Source: Vibrio hepatarius
GTDB taxonomy: Bacteria; Pseudomonadota; Gammaproteobacteria; Enterobacterales; Vibrionaceae
Length of the DNA stretch: 64,000 nt
Assembly (NCBI RefSeq): GCF_011806575.1
Contig: NZ_JAATOO010000017.1
Location: forward strand, 43,625-107,624
Reading direction: 5' to 3'
A model generated the notes under the pieces. That model was not told the DNA's origin and ran no database searches. It worked only from the letters and a program-made list of their open reading frames with translations. The translations under genes were made by a program, and so were the position numbers. Shown here piece after piece: positions 8,683 to 17,041 of this stretch (position 1 is the first letter of the stretch; each line of letters begins with the position of its first letter).

Positions 8683-9714
8683 TTATAGATTAGGCGTTAA
8701 ACTCTCAGCCGCTTGGCGTACTTTTTTCCAATCGGCTTCAGAAAGCGGGATCAAACCTCGGTCAGTCAAATACCCTTCTTCTCCAATCGCATCTTCACTG
8801 GTAAAAGCCAACGCATATTCGTGTAGCCCGGCCACTGTGCCAACATGGGCTTTTTTGATGTAAAAAAACAGCGAGCGAGATACTGGATAACTTCCATCAC
8901 CAATGGCGTCAAATGACGGCGTTACACCATTAATTTTAGCGCCTTGCACCTTGTCGCGATTCTGGTCTAAGAAACTATACCCAAAAATACCAAACGCATT
9001 GGGATTCGATGCCAGCTTCTGCACGATAAGGTTGTCGTTTTCTCCGGCTTCAACAAACGCACCATCTTCGCGAAGACCTTGACAAGCTGCCTTATGTTTC
9101 TTGCTATCCACCTTAGCGAGCGCTTTCATCGCGGGAAGTTCATCACACCCAGCTTCCATCACTAGCTCAACAAACGCATCTCGAGTACCCGATGTTGGTG
9201 GCGGACCTAATACTTCGATACCAACATTAGGAAAGTCAGGATTAATTTGCTGCCAAGTTTGATACGGGTTGTCCACCAAATCACCTTTTTCATTCGGCAG
9301 AACTTTTGCTAACGCCATATACAGTTCTTTGATCGTCACATCAAGCTGAGCAGACTTAGTCGAGTTAGCAAAGGCAATTCCATCGTAACCAATTTGAATT
9401 TCGATGACGTCGTTCACCCCGTTTTTCTTGCACAACTCAATTTCACTAGACTTAATTTTACGCGACGCATTTGTGATATCTGGGGTGTTACCACCGACAC
9501 CAGAGCAGAAGAGCTTTAAGCCGCCACCAGAGCCGGTCGATTCAATTTTAGGGACAGAAAAGTGAGTAGATTTGCCGAATCGTTCCGCAACGACCGTAGC
9601 AAAAGGATAGACGGTTGATGAGCCGACAATGTTGATTTGTTCTTGAGCCAGAGCAAGCGGGGATGCGAGCATCATACTCAATACGCATGGAATTCCTTTA
9701 TTGGCAATAGACAT
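8683..9714 (-). CDS. pstS: periplasmic phosphate-binding protein
   Basis: The 343-aa protein has a Sec signal peptide (cleavage likely after PLALA) and the PstS start INIVGSSTVYPF. It also has the phosphate-contacting segments STGSGGG and GPPPTSGTRDAF. It captures phosphate and delivers it to PstC/PstA. It is the first gene of the operon, with GGAGAAGGG before the ATG. Two pairs of Cys residues may form disulfides. By analogy with the chromosome 2 Pst system of V. cholerae this is the Pst2 set; no phoU or phoBR lies in the window. Confidence 0.93.
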   Translation of the reverse strand: MSIANKGIPCVLSMMLASPLALAQEQINIVGSSTVYPFATVVAERFGKSTHFSVPKIESTGSGGGLKLFCSGVGGNTPDITNASRKIKSSEIELCKKNGVNDVIEIQIGYDGIAFANSTKSAQLDVTIKELYMALAKVLPNEKGDLVDNPYQTWQQINPDFPNVGIEVLGPPPTSGTRDAFVELVMEAGCDELPAMKALAKVDSKKHKAACQGLREDGAFVEAGENDNLIVQKLASNPNAFGIFGYSFLDQNRDKVQGAKINGVTPSFDAIGDGSYPVSRSLFFYIKKAHVGTVAGLHEYALAFTSEDAIGEEGYLTDRGLIPLSEADWKKVRQAAESLTPNL

Positions 9715-9841
9715 GGCCCTTCTCCACTGTTCATTTTATCACCAATAACAGCGTACAAGGATAACCATGCTTCGAACATGGGTTAATCAAAAATTAACAG
9801 AATTGTCATTAATTGTAAGGTTCAACAATCGTCCAGTCTGG

Positions 9842-11269
9842 TTATAGTCCACCAAAACAGAGGTATTTGATATTCATATATTCGTCAATACCTTGCTTGG
9901 CTCCCTCGCGGCCAATACCGGACTGTTTAACGCCACCAAAAGGGGCTACTTCGGTCGAAATAATGCCTTCATTAATGCCCACCATTCCGTACTCAAGCGC
10001 TTCCGCAACATTCCATACACGAGCGATATTCTGGCTATAAAAGTAAGACGCTAAACCGTAAATGGTGTCATTGGCCATTTCAATCAATTGCTCGTCGCTG
10101 TCAAACGCAATCACTGGCGCGACAGGGCCGAAGATCTCTTGTGACACGATCTCCATGTCATGGCGAACATTTTTCAGCACCACTGGCGCAACAAATAAGC
10201 CATCATGCTCGACGCGTTTTGTCGCCACCTCAGAACCTTGTTCGAGAGCCCGCTCGATCACAGCAAGAATGTTATCTTTCGCCGTTTGGCTGATCACCGG
10301 GCCGACGTTAATCCCCTCTTCTAAGCCGTTACCGACGTTAAGTTGCTCCACTTGTGCGGCAAATTTTTCGATAAACTCATCGTATACGCTGCTGTGCACA
10401 TAAAAGCGGTTGGCGCATACACACGTTTGCCCCGCATTGCGGAACTTAGACGCGATCGCACCCTGCACTGCAGCATCAATATCTGCATCGTCAAACACGA
10501 TAAACGGTGCGTTTCCGCCTAGCTCCATAGAGGTGCGTTTAATATCGTGTGCACTTTGTTCCATCAAAATACGACCAACGCGCGTTGACCCGGTAAACGA
10601 TAGCTTGCGAATCAAAGGATGCGAGGTAAATATCGACCCGACTTGCGCAGCGTCTTCTCCCAACACCACTTGCAACACATCGCGCGGGATGCCCGCTTGA
10701 TAGGCCAACTGCACCACAGCAAAAGCCGATAGCGGTGTGAGCTCGGCAGGCTTAACGATAAAACTACAACCGGCAGCCAACGCAGGAGCGGCTTTACGGG
10801 TAATCATCGCAATCGGAAAATTCCACGGCGTAATGGCACTCGCGACGCCAACGGGTTGTTTAATGGTAACAATACGCTTGTCACCAGAAGGGGCAGGGAT
10901 CGATTCACCGTAAGTACGCTTGCCCTCTTCGGCAAACCACTCGACAAAGCTGGCGCCATACAGCACTTCCCCTTTAGCTTCGGCAAGCGGTTTCCCCTGC
11001 TCTAAGGTCATCAAACGCGCGAGGTCTTCTTGGTTGTCCACCAGCAAGTGATACCACTGGTTCAGCAGTTGTGAACGGCTTTTTGCAGGTAATTTCGCCC
11101 ACACTCGCTGCGCGTGATGCGCACGTTCCACCGCCGCTTCAATCTGCTGGTGTTGCAGAATAGGCGCGTAACCGAGCAGTTCACCAGTCGCAGGGTTGTT
11201 CACCGCAAGTCCTGGTTCATGCTTCGAAACCATAAACGTAAGGAGGTCAGAATTCGTTATTTGATGCAT
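9842..11269 (-). CDS. gabD: succinate-semialdehyde dehydrogenase, GabD type
   Basis: The 475-aa aldehyde dehydrogenase closely matches E. coli GabD across the chain. Shared stretches include GKRTYGESIP, ITPWNFPIAMITRKAAPALAAGC and SFTGSTRVGR. The catalytic Glu is in MELGGNAPFIV and the catalytic Cys in FRNAGQTCVCANR. It oxidises succinate semialdehyde (or a close homologue such as glutarate semialdehyde) with NAD(P). The start is uncertain: ATG 11269 is preferred to TTG 11281, neither having a strong ribosome-binding site. No gabT or gabP is adjacent, so the physiological substrate is open. Confidence 0.85.
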   Translation of the reverse strand: MHQITNSDLLTFMVSKHEPGLAVNNPATGELLGYAPILQHQQIEAAVERAHHAQRVWAKLPAKSRSQLLNQWYHLLVDNQEDLARLMTLEQGKPLAEAKGEVLYGASFVEWFAEEGKRTYGESIPAPSGDKRIVTIKQPVGVASAITPWNFPIAMITRKAAPALAAGCSFIVKPAELTPLSAFAVVQLAYQAGIPRDVLQVVLGEDAAQVGSIFTSHPLIRKLSFTGSTRVGRILMEQSAHDIKRTSMELGGNAPFIVFDDADIDAAVQGAIASKFRNAGQTCVCANRFYVHSSVYDEFIEKFAAQVEQLNVGNGLEEGINVGPVISQTAKDNILAVIERALEQGSEVATKRVEHDGLFVAPVVLKNVRHDMEIVSQEIFGPVAPVIAFDSDEQLIEMANDTIYGLASYFYSQNIARVWNVAEALEYGMVGINEGIISTEVAPFGGVKQSGIGREGAKQGIDEYMNIKYLCFGGL

Positions 11270-11391
11270 GGGGTAATCCAATTAATACGAGTGGTTTATT
11301 TATTTTACACCCTCGCCAAACAAACGGGGCGATTACGTGCCGCTAGCGGTGAAAACTATGTTTACTCAACGCGATAGCATCAGTTTGGCGA

Positions 11392-11404
11392 TTTACAGTG
11401 TAAT
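11392..11404. promoter_or_regulatory. parS2-like site (one mismatch)
   Basis: TTTACAGTGTAAT differs from the Vibrio chromosome 2 parS2 consensus TTTACANTGTAAA only at the last base. It lies between gabD and the MarR gene, about 9 kb from oriCII. Confidence 0.4.
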
Positions 11405-11422
11405 TTGGGCTAGGATGAGCGG

Positions 11423-11905
11423 TTACTCAAACTCAGCCAAACAGAGCTTGAGCATTTGGTTAAGCTGCGCTTTGTGCTCGACGTCCATTCCGCTGATCAA
11501 GCGGTGCTGCAGTTCAACGTGCAATTCCAGCAGCTCATCAATCAATCGAATCCCCTTCGCCGTCAGTTTCACTGTCACACTGCGGCGGTCCGCTTTACTA
11601 TGAGTACGAACAATAAGCTGTTTCGATTCAAGCTTGTCTAGCCGATGCGTCATCGCACCAGAAGTAAGTAACATCGAACCCATTAATTCTGACGGCGTGA
11701 GACAAAACGGCTCACCGCTGCGTCTCAGCGTTGCTAGCACATCGAACTCACCGAGTTTAAGCCCATAGCGTTTGTGCAGTTGCGCGACTTCGGTTTCCAT
11801 GTGTTTAGCAATACGCAAGATCCGCCCCATGATGGCCATAGGTTCGGTATCCAGTTCCGGTTTTTCCAACGCCCATTGCTGGGTCAGACGATCCACAACG
11901 TCCAT
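11423..11905 (-). CDS. MarR-family transcriptional regulator
   Basis: The 160-aa winged-helix protein has the MarR core: LGEFDVLATLRRSG, LTPSELMGSMLLTSGAMTHRLDKLE (recognition helix) and the wing RTHSKADRRSVTVKLTAKG. It has a good ribosome-binding site (GGAG) and is divergent from an EamA exporter gene. Two near-identical palindromes lie between the two starts, so it very likely represses the exporter and itself and is released by a ligand. The ligand may be a substrate of the exporter; this is inference. Confidence 0.88.
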   Translation of the reverse strand: MDVVDRLTQQWALEKPELDTEPMAIMGRILRIAKHMETEVAQLHKRYGLKLGEFDVLATLRRSGEPFCLTPSELMGSMLLTSGAMTHRLDKLESKQLIVRTHSKADRRSVTVKLTAKGIRLIDELLELHVELQHRLISGMDVEHKAQLNQMLKLCLAEFE

Positions 11906-11940
11906 CGACGCTTCTCCGCAAACGAATTGAGACTGGCAAG

Positions 11941-11958
11941 TATCTTAACATAAAGATA
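11941..11958. promoter_or_regulatory. MarR operator 1
   Basis: TATCTT-AACATA-AAGATA is a palindrome with 6-bp arms, differing from operator 2 by one base of 18. It lies 36 bases upstream of the marR start codon, where it would block the marR promoter. Confidence 0.7.
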
Positions 11959-11998
11959 CTTTACAAAGAACCAATCAGGGCGTACATTCCAAGTCAAT

Positions 11999-12016
11999 TA
12001 TCTTAACGTAAAGATA
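11999..12016. promoter_or_regulatory. MarR operator 2
   Basis: TATCTT-AACGTA-AAGATA ends 6 bases before the exporter's ATG, covering the place where a ribosome-binding site would be. Its centre is 58 bases from operator 1. Confidence 0.7.
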
Positions 12017-12022
12017 AAATCA

Positions 12023-12916
12023 ATGAACATATTACTCGCTATGATTCCCTCATTTTTCTGGGGAACGACCTACGCAGTGACTCAATTTACACTGACGGAT
12101 TGGCCACCATTGTTGCTGGGCGCGCTGCGTGCTCTTCCAGCCGGATTATTGCTGCTGATGATCAAACCTACCTTGCCAACACGAGACGAGTGGAAAGTGC
12201 TGATCACGCTTGGGACGATCAACATCGCGGCCTTCTTTGCGCTAATCTTTGTTATGGCATTAACTCTACCTTCTGCGATCTCCGGCGTTGGCATGGTGTC
12301 CGTACCGGTATTTGCGATGTTGTTTCATTGGCTTAAAAACAAACAGCGCCCCAGTGCGATTCAAGCGCTATGTGGCGCCGCGTTAGTATTACTCGCATGG
12401 ATGCTGTTTGATCCAAGTTCAATCCGCCTAAACCCAATCGGTTTACTGGCGATGCTGGCGGCGATCTCTTGCATCGTTGTCGGTAGCTCAATCACCAAAT
12501 CTCTCGGCGCACGTATGCACTGGTGGAAGGTACTAACGTGGCAACTGATCTTAGGCGGACTGGTGCTGGTCGTGCTGTCAGCCATTCATTCGGTGTTTAC
12601 TACAGAGAACTATGTAACGACGCTGAGTGGCATCTCGCTAAAAAACGCGTTGGGGCTGATTTGGGTGGCGGTACTCAACACGGCGCTGGGATATGGTTTG
12701 TACGTATGGCTACTGCAACGTATGAGCGTGGTGGACTTTACCTTTGGTGGCATCGCCAACCCGATTGCTGGGATTGTCACCGGGTTGATTCTACTCGGCG
12801 AAAACTACACCGTTGTCCAATATGGATTAATGGCAGGGATGATCGCCATGTCGCTGTTACCACAATTAGTTATCGCACTTAAGCAGCGAAAACCAGTACA
12901 CACAATAAATCATTGA
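12023..12916 (+). CDS. EamA/DMT-family exporter
   Basis: The 297-aa inner-membrane protein has about ten membrane helices in two EamA repeats. The start is MNILLAMIPSFFWGTTYAV and the second repeat includes LNTALGYGLYVWLLQRMSVVDFTFGGIANPIAGIV. Drug/metabolite transporters of this family usually export amino acids or small toxic metabolites. No clear Shine-Dalgarno is present, because the upstream bases are taken by the operator. It is paired with the divergent MarR regulator. The substrate is unknown. Confidence 0.85.
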   Translation: MNILLAMIPSFFWGTTYAVTQFTLTDWPPLLLGALRALPAGLLLLMIKPTLPTRDEWKVLITLGTINIAAFFALIFVMALTLPSAISGVGMVSVPVFAMLFHWLKNKQRPSAIQALCGAALVLLAWMLFDPSSIRLNPIGLLAMLAAISCIVVGSSITKSLGARMHWWKVLTWQLILGGLVLVVLSAIHSVFTTENYVTTLSGISLKNALGLIWVAVLNTALGYGLYVWLLQRMSVVDFTFGGIANPIAGIVTGLILLGENYTVVQYGLMAGMIAMSLLPQLVIALKQRKPVHTINH

Positions 12917-12950
12917 GCGGATAACGCACTCTCCGAACAATAAAACAACC

Positions 12951-12984
12951 ACGCCAAGTCTGCTATCAGGCTTGGCGTTTTTAT
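12951..12984. terminator. intrinsic terminator between the exporter and fic
   Basis: A 12-bp stem (12951-12962 with 12967-12978, arms beginning ACGCCAAG and ending CTTGGCGT) has a 4-base loop and is followed by TTTTTAT. It serves the exporter; its distal end touches the end of fic at 12981. Confidence 0.85.
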
Positions 12985-13574
12985 AGTTTGACGATAGCTT
13001 GGCGGAAGATGGCTTTGAGCGGTTCCAGATTAAGATACACACCAGCAATATTGGCATCCACCCAATGTGCTTTAGAAAGCGGCGGCCAAGTTAAATCGTA
13101 GCCGAGGACAAACAACATTTCTTCGAAGAAAAAGCGCTGTACGCGGCCATTACCTTCGCGAAACGGATGCAGCAAATTAATCTCGCAAAACAGCGAAGCA
13201 ACTTCTTCAATCAACTGTTCTTGATCGGAAATCTCGGCAAGCTTGGGGATCAATTTGAACAGCTTTTCGCCTTCAATCGCTATTCTCGGCACGGTGCAGA
13301 AACGAGTATCACCTTTTGAAATATCCACTTCGCGCAGTTGCCCTGCCCAGTGATACAAGTCTTGGAAAAGATGAAAATGTAAGTCTTTAAGATGGGAAAA
13401 CGTAAACTCTTCGATAGAAGTGAGTTCACTTTGATAGGTACGATAACGCTCTGCCGTAATGGCTATTTCAGCCTCAGCAAGTTCGTCACCGTCCCTCAGA
13501 TTCAGCAGGTTAGTAAGAACGTCGCTCTCTGGGTAACAGTATCTGTCATGATAAGCGCCATATTTATCTCGCAT
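12981..13574 (-). CDS. fic: Fic-domain protein (AMP-transferase toxin)
   Basis: The 197-aa protein has the Fic motif HPFREGNGRVQRFFFEE (about residues 137-153), a full match to HxFx(D/E)GNGRxxR with the catalytic His. Fic enzymes transfer AMP or similar groups from nucleotides to target proteins; VbhT/FicT-type toxins hit DNA gyrase and topoisomerase IV. No inhibitory (S/T)xxxE(G/N) helix is obvious inside the chain, and the gene just upstream encodes a YhfG-type small protein. This points to a class I Fic system with a separate antitoxin. The start overlaps the antitoxin's end by 11 bases. Confidence 0.85.
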   Translation of the reverse strand: MRDKYGAYHDRYCYPESDVLTNLLNLRDGDELAEAEIAITAERYRTYQSELTSIEEFTFSHLKDLHFHLFQDLYHWAGQLREVDISKGDTRFCTVPRIAIEGEKLFKLIPKLAEISDQEQLIEEVASLFCEINLLHPFREGNGRVQRFFFEEMLFVLGYDLTWPPLSKAHWVDANIAGVYLNLEPLKAIFRQAIVKL

Positions 13575-13722
13575 ACTTCCTTTTTAACTCAGCTATCGAG
13601 CGGTTTTCACACTCTTCCTTCAGCGACATGCCCTCATATTTTAGACTAACTTTGTAGTTTTCAGGTTTTGGTGAAAATGTTTTTTTCTTTTGTGCCGTTG
13701 AATCAGAAGATGGATTGGACAT
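13564..13722 (-). CDS. YhfG/FicA-type antitoxin, 52 aa
   Basis: The frame starts at ATG 13722, after AGGGG, and ends at 13564 inside the fic start region. The peptide contains ENYKVSLKYEGMSL and ends SIAELKRKYAR. This fits the YhfG family pattern (Tyr-x-x-Ser-Leu-x-x-Glu-Gly, then a C-terminal helix ending in Tyr), in which the helix inserts an inhibitory Glu into the Fic active site. The candidate motif with Ser and Glu is SLKYEG. The 11-base overlap with fic and the antitoxin-first order support a toxin-antitoxin pair. Confidence 0.7.
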   Translation of the reverse strand: MSNPSSDSTAQKKKTFSPKPENYKVSLKYEGMSLKEECENRSIAELKRKYAR

Positions 13723-13816
13723 AGATACCCCTGCGTTGAATTACGTGGTTAAGTTTAACTCACATTGAACCTTGCTTCTACACACGAGCAATGGGCTCGC
13801 TATAGTTGTAGCGGAA

Positions 13817-14554
13817 CTAACGGCCGCCAGCGAGTTCGATAAACGAGCCTGTGACGTAAGACGCACTGTCAGACAATAACCAAGCGATCGCTTCCGCCAC
13901 TTCTTGCGCTGTGCCACCGCGTTGCATTGGCAGTTGTGAAGCCAAGCGGTCCACTCTGTCGGGTTCCCCCCCATCGGCGTGCATCTCGGTATAAATGCAC
14001 CCTGGTCTTACGCCATTCACACGTATGCCTCTGGCTGCAAGTTCAAGCGATAGCCCTTTGGTCAATGAATCCATCGCTCCTTTTGACGCTGCGTAATCAA
14101 CGTATTCAAACGGCGCTCCGCTTCTCGACGCCGCAGACGATACATTCACAATCGCCCCTTGGCTGTGCTCACTGAGCTGGTTGATAAAGGTTTTACAACA
14201 AACAAAACAGCTGATGACGTTGCTATCGAGCACGTTTTTAAAACGCTCGACTGAGATTTGGTTGAGCGTTGACTGGGTAAATAAAATACCAGCGTTGTTC
14301 ACCAAGTGTGTCACTTCTCCGAAATGCTCTGTTACGGCACGAAACATCGCTTGGACTTGATCTTCTTGTGACACATCAGCTTGGTAAGCGAAAGCGACTC
14401 CACCACTTTGCGTAATGTCTTCAACGACTTGATTGGCACGTCGCCGATTCTTGAGGTAATTCACGCACACCGCGTAACCTTGAGACGCCAACAGTTTTGC
14501 GGTTTCCGCGCCAATTCCTCGCCCTGCCCCAGTGACGATAACAACTTTATTCAT
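13817..14554 (-). CDS. short-chain dehydrogenase/reductase
   Basis: The 245-aa classical SDR has TGAGRGIG as the cofactor loop (residues 8-15), NNAG (about 88-91), the catalytic Ser in NVSSAASRSG, and YAASK holding Tyr and Lys. An Asn-Tyr-Leu-Lys-Asn-Arg stretch after the second beta strand (about 33-38) suggests NADP(H) preference. It resembles the YgfF-type glucose-dehydrogenase-like group. The true substrate is unknown. Confidence 0.85.
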   Translation of the reverse strand: MNKVVIVTGAGRGIGAETAKLLASQGYAVCVNYLKNRRRANQVVEDITQSGGVAFAYQADVSQEDQVQAMFRAVTEHFGEVTHLVNNAGILFTQSTLNQISVERFKNVLDSNVISCFVCCKTFINQLSEHSQGAIVNVSSAASRSGAPFEYVDYAASKGAMDSLTKGLSLELAARGIRVNGVRPGCIYTEMHADGGEPDRVDRLASQLPMQRGGTAQEVAEAIAWLLSDSASYVTGSFIELAGGR

Positions 14555-14586
14555 CTTCTATCCTTAGACCTTATTTGAGACTCAAC

Positions 14587-14599
14587 TTTACACTGTAAA
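14587..14599. promoter_or_regulatory. parS2 centromere site
   Basis: TTTACACTGTAAA matches the parS2 consensus fully. It overlaps the stop codon of the LysR gene: read on the minus strand it encodes the last residues Phe-Thr-Val-stop. It lies about 6 kb from oriCII. Confidence 0.75.
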
Positions 14600-15493
14600 G
14601 CGATGAGTGATTTGCATTTTTTCAACGCCTTTTAACAAACGTTCGACTAGCAGCGTCAGCGCTTTGGGTTGATAACGACGCTGGCGGTACACTAAATACG
14701 CTTGGCGCGGACTACGTTTATACTGTGGTAAAACTCGCACCATATTCATCTCTTCATGCACATGACGAAACGGCAGCGATGCCACGCCCAAACCTTTTTC
14801 GACTGCGGTACAAACCGCAAGAATGTCGTTGACGATCAACTTAGGTTTAACTTGAATGATGTCGACGAGACACTCACCTTGGTAGACCGGAATGTCATTC
14901 TCACGGTCAACACTGACCCAATCTAAACTGGCAAGTGACGCTAGGTCTTCGACGGCTGGTGCGTTGGCAAGGTAATCCGGACTGGCAAAAAAACCGTGCT
15001 CGGCCACAAACAGTGGCCGAGCAACCATATCATCCATCTCCGACAAGTCGAAGGTGATCAACAGATCTCGGTCAGTTTGCGGGATCGCTTGCTCTTGGCT
15101 TAGGACCAAATCCAGTGACACTTGAGGATACTCGGCAAGAAAGTCCTCCACCACGTCACCGACGAAAGCGCGATAAAAGTTGTGCGGTAGGGCGAGCTTG
15201 ATTTTTCCTGATACTTCTTGAGTGTGCGAAATCATCTGGGCGAAACCCGACTCTATCGATTCCATCCCACTACGCAGCCGCTCAAACGCCTCAGAGCCAC
15301 TTTGCGTAGCAACTAACTCTCTGCCCTTCTTTTCCAACAAACGCATGCTGAGACGCGCTTCTAGCGCTGAAATTCGACGAGACATCGTCGACACAGGCAA
15401 CTGGAGCTTCTTGGATGCGGCAAGCAATGAGCCTTCTTCCACCACACTACAAAATAGGTATAAGTCGTCAATGTTTCCAAATATGGAATTCAT
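14588..15493 (-). CDS. LysR-family transcriptional regulator
   Basis: The 301-aa protein has an N-terminal helix-turn-helix (FCSVVEEGSLLAASKKLQLPVSTMSRRISALEARLSMRLLEK) and a substrate-binding-like effector domain. It is divergent from a small DUF2798 membrane protein 85 bases away, the usual target position for a LysR protein. It lies upstream of the SDR gene on the same strand, which may be a second target. The C-terminus ends RFTV and its last codons form a parS2 site. Confidence 0.87.
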   Translation of the reverse strand: MNSIFGNIDDLYLFCSVVEEGSLLAASKKLQLPVSTMSRRISALEARLSMRLLEKKGRELVATQSGSEAFERLRSGMESIESGFAQMISHTQEVSGKIKLALPHNFYRAFVGDVVEDFLAEYPQVSLDLVLSQEQAIPQTDRDLLITFDLSEMDDMVARPLFVAEHGFFASPDYLANAPAVEDLASLASLDWVSVDRENDIPVYQGECLVDIIQVKPKLIVNDILAVCTAVEKGLGVASLPFRHVHEEMNMVRVLPQYKRSPRQAYLVYRQRRYQPKALTLLVERLLKGVEKMQITHRFTV

Positions 15494-15578
15494 AGTTCTA
15501 AACCTGACTATTTTTTTCAGTATTGAGTAGTTATATCTTCACTGACAACAAAATAACAACACCCAATGAGGAGAAACT

Positions 15579-15815
15579 ATGAGCCGCAAGCAATTTTTGG
15601 TCACTACCCTACTTTCTTCGTTTACGATGGCATTCTTGATGTCGGGGCTGATGAGCGGGATTAATCTCGGGTTTAACGCGGCTTGGCCGGCAATCTGGAT
15701 GAAAGGCTTTGTGCTCGCCTGGCCATCAGCGCTGCTACTCAACCTGACGATTTTGCCGCAAGTTCGTAAGTTGTCCGCTTGGATTATTAACCCGAATGTG
15801 GTTTCCAAGGCATAA
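15579..15815 (+). CDS. DUF2798 small membrane protein
   Basis: The 78-aa protein has two membrane helices (about residues 8-28 and 42-62) and matches the DUF2798 family pattern, with Pro and Asn inside the helices (WPSALLLNLTILPQVRKL). GAGGAG precedes the ATG. Its function is unknown. A hairpin terminator follows 5 bases after the stop, so it is transcribed alone, probably under the divergent LysR protein. Confidence 0.75.
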   Translation: MSRKQFLVTTLLSSFTMAFLMSGLMSGINLGFNAAWPAIWMKGFVLAWPSALLLNLTILPQVRKLSAWIINPNVVSKA

Positions 15816-15847
15816 AAAAACCGAGCATTGATGCTCGGTTTTGTATT
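15814..15847. terminator. bidirectional terminator
   Basis: The stem CCGAGCA / TGCTCGG (15821-15827 with 15832-15838) has A-run and T-run on its two sides. It ends both the DUF2798 gene and the convergent yebC paralogue. Confidence 0.85.
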
Positions 15848-15858
15848 TTGGCTTGCGA

Positions 15859-16575
15859 TTACATCTCAGCGTTGTGGTAAACCTGCTGAACGTCATCACA
15901 ATCGTCTAGAAGGTCTAGGAACTTCTGGAATTTCTCGGCATCTTCACCCGCGATTGGCGTGTGAGTTTGCGGAACGAACGTGATCTCTTCTACGTCAAGA
16001 GTCAGATCAGGGAACGCATTGTTTAGTGCCGTCTTGGTTTTGAAGAATTCAGTGTGAGGAGCAAATACCGTGATCACACCGTCTTCAAGTTCAACGTCAG
16101 TCACATCAACATCATCCATCATTAGCGTTTCTAGAATAACTTCGTCGTCATCGCCTTTGAACTGGAATACCGCTTGGTGATCGAACATGTGAGACACAGA
16201 ACCTTCAACACCAATTTTCGCGCCTGTTTTTACAAAACACTGGCGAACATCTTGGAAAGTACGGTTGCCGTTATCTGTTAGACAATCAACGATGACACTG
16301 GTACCACCAGGTCCAAAGCCTTCGTAACGCGCAGGAACGTAATCTTCACCGCCGCCGCCACTTGCTTTGTCAATCGCTTTGTCGATAACGTGTGCAGGAA
16401 CCTGGTCTTTTTTCGCTTTCGCGATCAGGTGCTTAAGAGACAAGTTCATGTCTGGGTCTGCACCGCCATTTTTCGCGCACATGTAAATTTCTTTACCGTA
16501 TTTGGAATAAACTTTAATTTTTGCGCCCGCTGTTTTCGCCATAGAGGCTTTGCGCACTTCAAAACTTCTTCCCAT
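15859..16575 (-). CDS. YebC/PmpR-family protein, YeeN-type paralogue
   Basis: The 238-aa protein is of the YebC/TACO1 family: [40 protein letters not shown] and SVSHMF. The sequence is closer to E. coli YeeN than to YebC (YxKxGxEIY, the DPDMN stretch and the C-terminal end [14 protein letters not shown]). YebC proteins bind DNA as regulators or help ribosomes translate polyproline stretches. A main YebC is expected on chromosome 1; this chromosome 2 copy is probably a paralogue of different function. Confidence 0.87.
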   Translation of the reverse strand: MGRSFEVRKASMAKTAGAKIKVYSKYGKEIYMCAKNGGADPDMNLSLKHLIAKAKKDQVPAHVIDKAIDKASGGGGEDYVPARYEGFGPGGTSVIVDCLTDNGNRTFQDVRQCFVKTGAKIGVEGSVSHMFDHQAVFQFKGDDDEVILETLMMDDVDVTDVELEDGVITVFAPHTEFFKTKTALNNAFPDLTLDVEEITFVPQTHTPIAGEDAEKFQKFLDLLDDCDDVQQVYHNAEM

Positions 16576-16666
16576 CGGGATGTTCTCTCTAATTCAATTT
16601 AACGCGAAGGATTTTAGCAAAAAGCGTCATCATTTCAATTTTTCGCCATTTGCAAAGAAATGGGGA

Positions 16667-16876
16667 TCAAGCTACGCCCATTACTCGCTTATATTTAGCC
16701 ACAGATTCTAAGAAGAACGACCTTTCGTTTTCATCTCGGATTTTCGCTGCTTCCTGATCGATTTCGTCAGGACCGGCTTTCGCTTCTCGCAGCTTCCACA
16801 CCAAAAACGACGCTTGTTTATCTAGTTCAACCTTATTTTTCTCTTCAGCAGGAAGGTTTGAAAGGTTAATCGACAT
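16667..16876 (-). CDS. DUF3283-like small protein, 69 aa
   Basis: The likely start is ATG 16876, giving MSINLSNLPAEEKNKVELDKQ. The frame extends upstream but that part looks non-coding. The chain is hydrophilic and helical, ending KYKRVMGVA, and resembles the DUF3283 family of Vibrio. It is cytoplasmic with no known role. The ribosome-binding site is weak. Confidence 0.6.
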   Translation of the reverse strand: MSINLSNLPAEEKNKVELDKQASFLVWKLREAKAGPDEIDQEAAKIRDENERSFFLESVAKYKRVMGVA

Positions 16877-17041
16877 AGGACAGCTCTGTATCTGTAAAAA
16901 TATGGAGTGGGAATATACCACATCAAACTGGAATGTTGAGAAGGAATCGAGGTGTGAGTAGCGGATCAGATCAAAAAAATACCGAAAAAACAAAGGGTGG
17001 CTAACTGCGCCACCCTAACGTATTTGCAATGTGAGTAAGAG

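Noticed and set aside
9779..9830. Possible Pho box upstream of pstS (CTGTTAA-TTTT-TGATTAA on the minus strand)
   Set aside because: The first half matches the CTGTCAT repeat at 5 of 7 bases but the second is poor. PhoB control is likely on biological grounds, yet the site cannot be fixed by eye.
15517..15545. TCAGT...ACTGA as LysR operator between lysR and the DUF2798 gene
   Set aside because: Arms are only 5 bp and widely spaced; plausible place but weak evidence.
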